This document shows positions 1 through 5,360 of a stretch of DNA of 5,360 nucleotides, in pieces. Positions within the stretch are counted from its first letter, which is position 1. Every line of letters starts with the position of its first letter. Origin of the DNA: Atribacteria bacterium SCGC AAA255-G05 (GTDB lineage Bacteria; Atribacterota; Phoenicimicrobiia; Phoenicimicrobiales; Phoenicimicrobiaceae); assembly GCA_000405605.1 (NCBI GenBank), contig ASPA01000100.1:1-5360 (forward strand). The letters run 5' to 3'. The notes beneath the pieces were generated by a model. That model saw nothing but the letters and a program-made list of their open reading frames with translations, was not told the origin of the DNA and did not search any database. The translations under genes and the position numbers were made by a program.

Positions 1-19
1 CACAAGGTCTGCCCCTACA
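1..19. repeat. Edge of a TGTAGGGG-type palindromic element (cut by window start)
   Basis: Positions 12-19 read CCCCTACA, the reverse complement of TGTAGGGG, which is the outer end of the complete palindromic element at 2322-2397. Read on the minus strand, positions 19 to 1 start with TGTAGGGGCAGACC, which would be the first half of a hairpin whose other half lies outside the window. The match to the second copy is short (8 exact bases), so membership in the same family is an inference from the shared end and the shared intergenic placement. Confidence 0.45.
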
Positions 20-45
20 TATTATACGTTGCTATTTTCTTCACA

Positions 46-61
46 CGATACTCGATACTCG
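46..61. repeat. Short heptamer tandem repeat (CGATACT x2 plus CG)
   Basis: Two exact copies of CGATACT are followed by the first two bases of a third. The unit length (7 bp) and the leading CGATA match the arrays at 108-135 and 2420-2458, so this looks like a minimal member of the same family. It lies in the non-coding DNA downstream of the carbonic anhydrase-like gene. Confidence 0.55.
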
Positions 62-107
62 TTTCTAATTTATTTTGACTTCTGGCTCCTTTATTCTATC
101 TTCCTTG

Positions 108-135
108 CGATATACGATATACGACATACTATATA
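108..135. repeat. Heptamer tandem array, 4 units
   Basis: Four consecutive 7-bp units are seen: CGATATA, CGATATA, CGACATA, CTATATA. The array ends 7 bp beyond the stop codon of the carbonic anhydrase-like gene. CGATATA and CTATATA recur exactly in the array at the uvrA stop codon (2420-2458). No T-run or strong hairpin accompanies it, so a terminator role is not supported. Confidence 0.75.
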
Positions 136-142
136 CCTTTCT

Positions 143-643
143 TTATTTATATTTTTTCATTAACTCAACATAATCCAGGGCGTGTTCCTTTAAATTCTCA
201 ACTTCTTCTTCGGTAAGATTACGCACCACTTTCGCTGGTACACCTAAAGCCATGGTAAATGGTGGTATTTTAGTTCTCGGGGTTACTATTGCCCCAGCTC
301 CTATTATGGCTCCTTCGCCTACTTCTGCACCATCAAGTACAATTGCCCCTATCCCTATCAAAGAATTGTCTCCAATTTTGCACGCGTGAAGCATTACATT
401 ATGACCTATGGTCACATTGTTTCCTATTATAGTAGGGATTCCTACATCACAATGAACAATAGTGCCATCTTGAACGCTGGTATTATTTCCTATGCTAATA
501 GGAGCTATATCACCTCTTAATACCACATTATACCAAATACTGGAGCATTTCCCGATTATAACTTCTCCAATTACAGTAGCATTTTTGGCAACAAAGGCTT
601 CTTCGCTAACCATTGGCTTCTTTCCTCCGAAATTTAATATCAT
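143..643 (-). CDS. Gamma-class carbonic anhydrase-like hexapeptide-repeat protein
   Basis: This 166-residue protein belongs to the left-handed beta-helix family that includes archaeal Cam/CamH and bacterial YrdA/PaaY. Family members form trimers with a metal site at each subunit interface, and some hydrate CO2 to bicarbonate. Hexapeptide repeats (pattern I-G-x-x) run from about residue 22 to 125, followed by a C-terminal alpha helix (about 144-165). The three expected metal ligands are visible as H64, H81 and H86, and the conserved R43, D45, Q58 and D59 are also present. The acidic loop that carries the proton-shuttle glutamate in Cam is absent, so the protein is CamH/YrdA-like and catalytic activity cannot be assumed. 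There is no signal peptide, which implies the cytoplasm. The ATG overlaps the uvrC stop as ATGA and is preceded by GGAGG at 7 nt, which fixes the start. A non-enzymatic scaffold or acyltransferase-like role is the main alternative. Confidence 0.9.
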   Translation of the reverse strand: MILNFGGKKPMVSEEAFVAKNATVIGEVIIGKCSSIWYNVVLRGDIAPISIGNNTSVQDGTIVHCDVGIPTIIGNNVTIGHNVMLHACKIGDNSLIGIGAIVLDGAEVGEGAIIGAGAIVTPRTKIPPFTMALGVPAKVVRNLTEEEVENLKEHALDYVELMKKYK

Positions 644-2139
644 CTTCTTACCTCCATAACTGTTTTAATTTTTTCTGCAATTTTATCTCCAAATCCTGGT
701 ATTTTACTTATGTCAACCTTGGAAGCATTTTTTATATCTTCTATGCTTTTAAAGTGTTCTAATAATAATCTTTTTCGTTTAGCGCCAATTCCTGGAATAA
801 GGTCTAACTTTGAATTACGTAATTCTTTACTTCTAATCCTTCTGTGATAAGTCACCGCAAATCTATGGGCCTCATCTCTTATTCTTTGCAGTAAAAAAAG
901 TGACTCAGAATTAGAAGGTAATATTATCGGTTTATGAATCTCCGGTTTAAATATTTCCTCTTCTTTTTTAGCTATACTTATTATTGGTAATTCAAGATTC
1001 ATATTGTTTAATATTTTTTCCACCGCACTAAGTTGACCTCTTCCTCCATCAACAAGAACTAAATCTGGTAATCTTTTGCCTTCAGATAATAATCTTTTGT
1101 ATCTCCTCTCTGTTACCTCTTGCAACATAGCATAGTCGTCAATTCCTTTAACTCTTTTCACTCTAAATCTTCGGTAATCTTTCTTTTTTGGTCGTCCTTT
1201 CTCAAAAACAACTAAAGAACCAACGGATAATTTCCCCTGGATATTTGAGATGTCGAATGCCTCAATTCTTTCTGGCAATTTTTTTAAGCTTAATTTATCT
1301 TTCAAATCAATAACTGCCTTCCAGCCCTTCTCAATTTCGTCTTCTTCTACTTCTTCTATCTTTTTCAACAAATAATCATTTTTATTACTTTTCCTGTGTA
1401 AGTTTATTTCCTGACCTTTTAAAATTGTTACAATTGATTTTATTCTATCTCTTACTTTGGCAGCTTTTTCGTAATTTAGATTATGGGAAGCTTCTTTCAT
1501 TTCTCGGTAAAGACCATTTAATAATTTTTTTTGCTTCCCTGCCAAAAACAAGCAAATTTCTCTTATTCTTTTTCGGTACTCTGTTTTGCTAATCATATTC
1601 GCACAAGGCGCTGAACACAACCCGATCTGGTAATCTAAGCAAATTTTCGCCTTCTTTAAATCTTTTTTTCTGCATCCCCTAATTTTAAAAACTTGCCTTA
1701 ATAATTTTATAACAACCCGGGTAGCGTTTGTATCCACAAAAGGACCGAAGTACAAAGCTTTAGCTTCTTTTGTCTTTTGATTTATTTTTCTGTAAAATAA
1801 TATTTGAGGAAATTCTTTCTCTAAAGTAATTTTAATATAGGGATAACTCTTATCATCTTTTAATTGAGTATTATAGTAAGGACTGTTGCTTTTAATCATT
1901 TTACTTTCTAAGATAAGTGCTTCTATTTCAGAGGAAGTGGGTATATATTCAACATTCTCGATCTCTTTAATCATTTTATCTACCTTTGGAGAATGTCGAG
2001 AAGAACTACTAAAATAAGAAGAAACCCTACTTTTTAAGGAATTAGCCTTCCCTACATATATTATTTTTCCTTTTTTATCTTTAAAAAAATAAACTCCACT
2101 TGTTTCGGGTAATTTATTTATCTTTGATTTAATATCCAT
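640..2139 (-). CDS. uvrC: UvrABC excinuclease subunit C, short form
   Basis: UvrC makes both incisions flanking a DNA lesion held by UvrB. The 499-residue protein has an N-terminal GIY-YIG nuclease (about 11-95; GVY at 15-17, Y28-V-G, R38, Y42, catalytic-type E78, N90). It has four cysteines (C156, C167, C175, C179) at the spacing of the reported UvrC iron-sulfur cluster, and a UVR motif for UvrB contact (about 205-240). The C-terminal RNase H-like nuclease has D296, D335, D364 and H425, and two helix-hairpin-helix motifs fill about 446-495. Typical members are about 560-610 residues. Here the segment between the UVR motif and the RNase H fold, which usually carries an F-x-R-x-G-K motif, is replaced by about 50 lysine/glutamate-rich residues. 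I chose ATG 2139: it has GGAG 11 nt upstream and is followed directly by the conserved N-terminus. An in-frame TTG at 2196 would add 19 residues coded by repeat DNA and has no Shine-Dalgarno. Confidence 0.95.
   Translation of the reverse strand: MDIKSKINKLPETSGVYFFKDKKGKIIYVGKANSLKSRVSSYFSSSSRHSPKVDKMIKEIENVEYIPTSSEIEALILESKMIKSNSPYYNTQLKDDKSYPYIKITLEKEFPQILFYRKINQKTKEAKALYFGPFVDTNATRVVIKLLRQVFKIRGCRKKDLKKAKICLDYQIGLCSAPCANMISKTEYRKRIREICLFLAGKQKKLLNGLYREMKEASHNLNYEKAAKVRDRIKSIVTILKGQEINLHRKSNKNDYLLKKIEEVEEDEIEKGWKAVIDLKDKLSLKKLPERIEAFDISNIQGKLSVGSLVVFEKGRPKKKDYRRFRVKRVKGIDDYAMLQEVTERRYKRLLSEGKRLPDLVLVDGGRGQLSAVEKILNNMNLELPIISIAKKEEEIFKPEIHKPIILPSNSESLFLLQRIRDEAHRFAVTYHRRIRSKELRNSKLDLIPGIGAKRKRLLLEHFKSIEDIKNASKVDISKIPGFGDKIAEKIKTVMEVRR
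651..655 (-). promoter_or_regulatory. Ribosome binding site of the carbonic anhydrase-like gene, inside uvrC
   Basis: The minus strand reads GGAGG followed by 7 nt and then ATG (643-641). The site lies within the last codons of uvrC, whose TGA overlaps the ATG. This geometry favours translational coupling of the two genes. Confidence 0.8.
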
Positions 2140-2150
2140 GTTTATCAATT

Positions 2151-2154
2151 CTCC
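2151..2154 (-). promoter_or_regulatory. Ribosome binding site of uvrC, formed by a repeat unit
   Basis: The minus strand reads GGAG, then 11 nt, then ATG (2139-2137). The GGAG is supplied by the first unit (CTCCGATT) of the 8-bp tandem array. The spacing is somewhat long, but this is the only purine-rich site near either possible start, and it supports the 499-residue form. Confidence 0.6.
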
Positions 2155-2270
2155 GATTGACCAATTGACCAATTTACCAATTCTCCGATTGACCAATTAA
2201 CCGATTTACCAATTGACCAATTAACCGATTGACCAATTTACCAATTAACCGATTTACCAATTTGCCAATT
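2151..2270. repeat. 8-bp tandem array, 15 units of NNCCRATT
   Basis: Fifteen consecutive 8-bp units follow without a gap or indel. Every unit matches NNCCRATT. Five units are [CT or AA]CCGATT (units 1, 5, 7, 10, 13) and ten are [GA, TA or TG]CCAATT, so the first two bases and the R base covary perfectly. From unit 7 onward the G-type unit occurs every third unit, giving a 24-bp higher-order period. A decayed unit (TATCAATT) precedes the array at 2143-2150. The array borders the uvrC start codon and supplies its Shine-Dalgarno sequence. Confidence 0.95.
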
Positions 2271-2321
2271 AATTAGATTAGCTGGCTGATTTGCAAGTGA
2301 TGTGTCTTTGTATTTCTATTT

Positions 2322-2397
2322 TGTAGGGGTCGGATTTATCCGACCCGAGTTATTCCGGTAATTTTTGCTTACGGGTTCGATAAATCGAATTCCTACA
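2322..2397. repeat. Compound palindromic element with TGTAGG ends
   Basis: A left arm (2322-2346) and a right arm (2373-2397) form an imperfect inverted repeat, 19 of 25 positions matching, around a 26-bp spacer. Each arm is itself a palindrome. The left holds GGGTCGGAT, a TT centre, and ATCCGACCC (2327-2346, 9 perfect pairs). The right holds TTCGAT, an AA centre, and ATCGAA (2376-2389), extendable as RNA by two G-U pairs and one G-C pair. The ends are TGTAGG and CCTACA. It is too short to code for anything and is best read as a non-autonomous REP/MITE-like intergenic element. It lacks a T-run and is not a classical terminator. Confidence 0.8.
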
Positions 2398-2419
2398 TCT
2401 GAAAACCCTAATTTCTTCG

Positions 2420-2458
2420 CTATATACTAAATACTAAATACGATATACGATATACTAA
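2420..2458. repeat. Heptamer tandem array overlapping the uvrA stop codon
   Basis: Five full 7-bp units (CTATATA, CTAAATA, CTAAATA, CGATATA, CGATATA) are followed by CTAA. The CTA of the last partial unit (2455-2457) is the complement of the uvrA TAG stop, so the array begins exactly at the end of the coding sequence. CGATATA and CTATATA also occur in the array at 108-135, and CTAAATA and CTATATA occur on the opposite strand in the array upstream of uvrA. Confidence 0.85.
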
Positions 2459-5277
2459 TTTAATACTTTTTTTAGATATTCTCCGGTAAATGAATTCTTA
2501 TTGTGGGCTATTTCTTCAGGAGTTCCCCTGGCTGTAACTCTGCCTCCTTCTTCTCCACCTCCCGGACCAAGATCAATAATGTAATCTGCTGATTTAATTA
2601 CTTCTAAGTTGTGTTCAATTACCAAAACTGTATTCCCGGCTTCTACTAACCTATCTATGACATTGAGTAATTTTTTTACATCATCAAAATGCAGACCTGT
2701 TGTTGGCTCATCTAAAAGATATATAGTTCTTCCTGTGCTTTTAGTACTTAATTCTTTGGCTAATTTAATTCTTTGTGCTTCACCTCCGGATAGAGTGGTG
2801 GCAGATTGTCCTAATTTTATGTACCCTAATCCTACATCATATAAAGTTTGTAATTTTCTTTTTATTGTAGGGATCGCTCCAAAAAAATCAAATGCCTCTT
2901 CAACAGTCATATCTAACACCTGGGCTATATTTTTACTCTTATATCTTATGTCTAAAGTTTCACGATTGAACCTTTGACCTTTACAAATTTCACAGGGTAT
3001 ATATACATCAGGTAAAAAATACATTTCAATTTTTTTTATCCCTCCACCCTGACAAGCCTCACATCTTCCACCTTTTACATTAAAGCTAAATCTACCCGCT
3101 TTATAACCTCTAATTTTAGCTTCTTTTGTCCTGGAAAATATTTCTCTAAGGGGAGTAAAAGCTCCAGTGTAAGTAGCAGGATTAGAGCGAGAAGTTCTAC
3201 CTATGGGCGATTGATCGATAATTATCACTTTATCAATATTTTCTATTCCTTCAATCTCATCATAAGCACCTGGATGAACTCTGCTTTTATAAATTTTTCT
3301 AATTAAAGATTTGTATAATGTCTCCTCAACCAAAGTGCTTTTCCCGGAACCAGATACTCCGGTAATACAAGTAAGTGTGCCCAAAGGAATAGATACATCA
3401 ATATTTTTTAAATTGTACTGGCGGGCTCCGTAAATCTTTAAATATTTTCCATTACCCTTTCTTCTTTTGGAGGGGATATCAATTTTGCTGAATCGACTCA
3501 GATATTTTCCAGTAATAGACTTCTGATTTTTTATGATATCTTTAATACTGCCCTTCGCTACTAAATATCCACCGTGCACCCCCGCTCCAGGTCCAAGATC
3601 TACAATGTAATCTGCAATTCTCATTGTAGCTTCATCATGTTCAATTACTATCACCGTATTCCCTAAATCTCTCAGCTTTATAAGAGTCTGCAAAAGTTTA
3701 AAATTATCTTTTTGATGTAGACCAATGCTCGGTTCATCTAAGATATAAAGTACTCCGGTTAAGCTTGAGCCAATCTGGGTAGCTAAACGAATCCTCTGGT
3801 TCTCTCCTCCAGCTAAAGTAGAAGACGAACGAGATAAAGTTAAATAATCTAATCCTACATTAGTTAAAAAGCTTAGTCTATTCTTTATTTCTTTCAATAT
3901 CTGTCCAGCGATTACCATTTCCCTTTCGGTTAATCTTAAATTTTCAAAAAAATTATAATTCCATTTGATAGATTTCTCAGCAATATCCGCTATAGATAAA
4001 CCATCAATAGTAACATTTAAGCTTTCCGGACGAAGTCTTTTACCATCACAAGAGGGACATGGTCCAATATTCATAAACTTTTGTATCTCTGTGCGAATAT
4101 ATTCTGATTTAGTTTCTCGATATCTTCTTTTTAAATTATTAACTACACCTTCAAAAGCATTTTCATGACTCCAGTAGGTAGTTTGTTCATCATTCTGATA
4201 TTTAAAGGGTATCTTTATTTCTCCTGAGCCATATAATATAATCTTCTTAAATTTAGGCTTCAATTCAACAAAGGGAGTGTCAAGACTAAAACCATAAAAA
4301 TCGGCTAGACCTTTTAATAGGTGATATAAATATTTTCCTTTAACCTCTCCCCAGGGAATTAAGACACCCTGCAGTATAGATTTATTCTTATCCGGCACAA
4401 TTAATTCCGGATCAAATTCCATTTTGAAGCCTAAACCACTACAATCAGGGCAAGCTCCATAAGGACTATTAAAAGAGAAAATTCGTGGAGCAATTTCCGG
4501 TAAATTAATTCCGCAACTGGGACAAGAAAAATGCTCACTAAATATCTTTTCTTTACCGCCTTCTATATCAATTACTACTATTCCTTCACTTAAACTTAAG
4601 GCAGTCTCAATAGAACCAGCCAAACGAGTTTTTATTTCAGGATTTACTAACAATCTGTCTACTACAACTTCTATATTATGATTTTTATACCTATCGATTT
4701 TTATATCCTCTTCTATTTCGAAAGTGTTTCCATCAACTCTCACTCTGACAAATCCTTTTTTTTGAATATCTTCTAATATTTGTTTGTGTTCACCTTTTTT
4801 GAAGCGAATTATTGGGGCTAAAACTTGTATTTTTGTTTCCGGGGACAAATTTAAAATTTGATCAACCATCTGCTCGACCGTCTGCTTGCTAATCTGTCTA
4901 CCGCACTGCGGGCAATGAGGTATTCCAATCCGGGCAAAAAGTAACCGTAAATAATCATAAATTTCCGTTACAGTGCCAACTGTGGAGCGAGGATTCTTAC
5001 TTGCTTTTCTCTGATCAATGGAAATCGCCGGTGATAATCCTTCAATATAATCCACGTCAGGTTTTTTCATTCTTTCCATAAATTGACGAGCATAAGAAGA
5101 TAGGGATTCAATATATCTTCTCTGACCTTCTGCATAAATCGTATCAAAAGCTAAAGAAGATTTACCTGAACCGCTCAACCCGGTAATTACAATTAATTTG
5201 TTTCTGGGTATCTCCAAATTAATATTTTTTAAGTTATGTTCTCGCGCACCTTTAATTATTATCTTAGTCTGAACCAC
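2455..5277 (-). CDS. uvrA: UvrABC excinuclease subunit A (DNA damage-recognition ATPase)
   Basis: UvrA dimers scan DNA for distortions and load UvrB at lesions in nucleotide excision repair. The 940-residue length equals that of E. coli UvrA, and the protein is complete. First ATPase half: Walker A 33-41 (GLSGSGKSS), signature 488-492 (LAGGE, where LSGGE is usual), Walker B ending D514-E515, and H547. Second half: Walker A 640-648 (GVSGSGKST), signature LSGGE 829-833, Walker B ending D856-E857, and H889. Six CxxC pairs can form three zinc modules: C122/C125 with C407/C410, C252/C255 with C276/C279, and C739/C742 with C762/C765. E. coli lacks the first of these. The UvrB-binding and insertion domains lie between about 118 and 400. 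The start is GTG, with AGGAG 9 nt upstream and the conserved N-terminus (GAREHNLKNI) immediately after. No LexA-type operator is apparent upstream. Confidence 0.98.
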   Translation of the reverse strand: MVQTKIIIKGAREHNLKNINLEIPRNKLIVITGLSGSGKSSLAFDTIYAEGQRRYIESLSSYARQFMERMKKPDVDYIEGLSPAISIDQRKASKNPRSTVGTVTEIYDYLRLLFARIGIPHCPQCGRQISKQTVEQMVDQILNLSPETKIQVLAPIIRFKKGEHKQILEDIQKKGFVRVRVDGNTFEIEEDIKIDRYKNHNIEVVVDRLLVNPEIKTRLAGSIETALSLSEGIVVIDIEGGKEKIFSEHFSCPSCGINLPEIAPRIFSFNSPYGACPDCSGLGFKMEFDPELIVPDKNKSILQGVLIPWGEVKGKYLYHLLKGLADFYGFSLDTPFVELKPKFKKIILYGSGEIKIPFKYQNDEQTTYWSHENAFEGVVNNLKRRYRETKSEYIRTEIQKFMNIGPCPSCDGKRLRPESLNVTIDGLSIADIAEKSIKWNYNFFENLRLTEREMVIAGQILKEIKNRLSFLTNVGLDYLTLSRSSSTLAGGENQRIRLATQIGSSLTGVLYILDEPSIGLHQKDNFKLLQTLIKLRDLGNTVIVIEHDEATMRIADYIVDLGPGAGVHGGYLVAKGSIKDIIKNQKSITGKYLSRFSKIDIPSKRRKGNGKYLKIYGARQYNLKNIDVSIPLGTLTCITGVSGSGKSTLVEETLYKSLIRKIYKSRVHPGAYDEIEGIENIDKVIIIDQSPIGRTSRSNPATYTGAFTPLREIFSRTKEAKIRGYKAGRFSFNVKGGRCEACQGGGIKKIEMYFLPDVYIPCEICKGQRFNRETLDIRYKSKNIAQVLDMTVEEAFDFFGAIPTIKRKLQTLYDVGLGYIKLGQSATTLSGGEAQRIKLAKELSTKSTGRTIYLLDEPTTGLHFDDVKKLLNVIDRLVEAGNTVLVIEHNLEVIKSADYIIDLGPGGGEEGGRVTARGTPEEIAHNKNSFTGEYLKKVLN

Positions 5278-5286
5278 TTATTTTCT

Positions 5287-5291
5287 CTCCT
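5287..5291 (-). promoter_or_regulatory. Ribosome binding site of uvrA
   Basis: The minus strand reads AGGAG within AGAGGAGAG, then 9 nt, then GTG (5277-5275). A good Shine-Dalgarno at normal spacing supports the non-ATG start. Confidence 0.75.
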
Positions 5292-5297
5292 CTGAAT

Positions 5298-5346
5298 TAG
5301 TCGTTAGTGAGTAGTCGTTAGTCGTTAGTATATAGTATTTAGTAAG
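5298..5346. repeat. Heptamer tandem array upstream of uvrA, 7 units
   Basis: Seven consecutive 7-bp units all begin with TAGT on the plus strand: TAGTCGT, TAGTGAG, TAGTCGT, TAGTCGT, TAGTATA, TAGTATT, TAGTAAG. Read on the minus strand and re-phased, the units include CTAAATA, CTATATA and CTAACGA, so this is the same family as the array at the uvrA stop codon but in inverted orientation. It occupies the DNA where the uvrA promoter and leader should be. Confidence 0.85.
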
Positions 5347-5353
5347 AAATCAA
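5327..5353 (-). promoter_or_regulatory. Weak candidate sigma-70-type promoter for uvrA
   Basis: On the minus strand, TTGATT (5353-5348) is a possible -35 and TATACT (5332-5327) a possible -10, separated by 15 bp. That spacing is shorter than the preferred 17 bp. The -10 lies inside the heptamer array. Such AT-rich DNA gives chance matches easily, so this is only a suggestion. The real promoter may lie beyond the window. Confidence 0.22.
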
Positions 5354-5360
5354 AGAAAAA

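Larger units (their letters stand above)
2140..2454. other. Non-coding, repeat-filled spacer between uvrA and uvrC
   Basis: The 315 bp between the uvrA stop and the uvrC start hold, in order, an 8-bp tandem array (2151-2270), about 50 bp without obvious structure (2271-2321), a compound palindrome (2322-2397) and a 7-bp tandem array (2420 onward). I found no convincing open reading frame, no hairpin followed by a T-run, and no clear promoter on the minus strand. Whether uvrC is read from the uvrA promoter is therefore undecided. Only the 52 bases at 2271-2321, the 22 at 2398-2419 and the uvrC leader just after its start appear non-repetitive. Confidence 0.8.

Noticed and set aside
2140..2196. 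Extended uvrC start at TTG 2196 (518 residues)
   Set aside because: The 19 extra residues are coded by the 8-bp repeat, the TTG has no Shine-Dalgarno, and the conserved UvrC N-terminus begins at ATG 2139.
2151..2270. CRISPR array
   Set aside because: The units are 8 bp and contiguous with no spacers, and there are no cas genes in the window.
2327..2346. Rho-independent terminator between uvrA and uvrC
   Set aside because: The 9-bp stem is strong, but neither strand has a T-run after it, and the stem is part of a larger palindromic element.
2609..2977. Plus-strand open frame of 122 codons
   Set aside because: It lies entirely opposite the conserved 3' part of uvrA, including the second signature and Walker B regions, and its product has no recognisable domain. 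It is a shadow of uvrA.
3965..4168. Plus-strand open frame of 67 codons
   Set aside because: It lies antisense to the uvrA middle region around the C407/C410 zinc ligands, with no recognisable product. It is a shadow of uvrA.
5278..5360. LexA/SOS operator upstream of uvrA
   Set aside because: I found neither a CTGT-N8-ACAG nor a GAAC-N4-GTTC pattern in the visible upstream DNA.

Overview
The window is AT-rich bacterial DNA. All three real genes lie on the minus strand and are transcribed in the order uvrA (GTG start near 5277), uvrC (ATG at 2139), then a gamma-class carbonic anhydrase-like gene (ATG at 643). Each gene has a purine-rich Shine-Dalgarno sequence. The UvrA protein has cysteines for all three zinc modules. 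No ribosomal or other phylogenetic marker is present, so I can only say bacterium. The repeat-filled spacers resemble those I associate with environmental genomes of uncultured lineages, and that is an impression, not an assignment.

Layout: 1-142 is non-coding and holds the edge of a palindromic element plus two short heptamer arrays. 143-643 is the carbonic anhydrase-like gene, whose ATG overlaps the uvrC stop codon in an ATGA tetranucleotide. 640-2139 is uvrC, about 100 residues shorter than typical family members. 2140-2454 is a 315-bp spacer that is mostly repeats: a 15-unit, 8-bp tandem array, a 76-bp compound palindrome and a 7-bp tandem array that runs into the uvrA stop codon. 2455-5277 is uvrA. 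5278-5360 holds its ribosome binding site, another heptamer array and a weak promoter candidate.

UvrA and UvrC act in the same nucleotide excision repair pathway: UvrA, with UvrB (not in this window), finds bulky DNA lesions, and UvrC makes the two incisions. The carbonic anhydrase-like protein has no known role in repair and probably shares only the transcript.

I see no new multi-gene system. The parts worth a second look are the three kinds of intergenic repeat, the internally shortened UvrC, and an altered ABC signature in the first ATPase half of UvrA.
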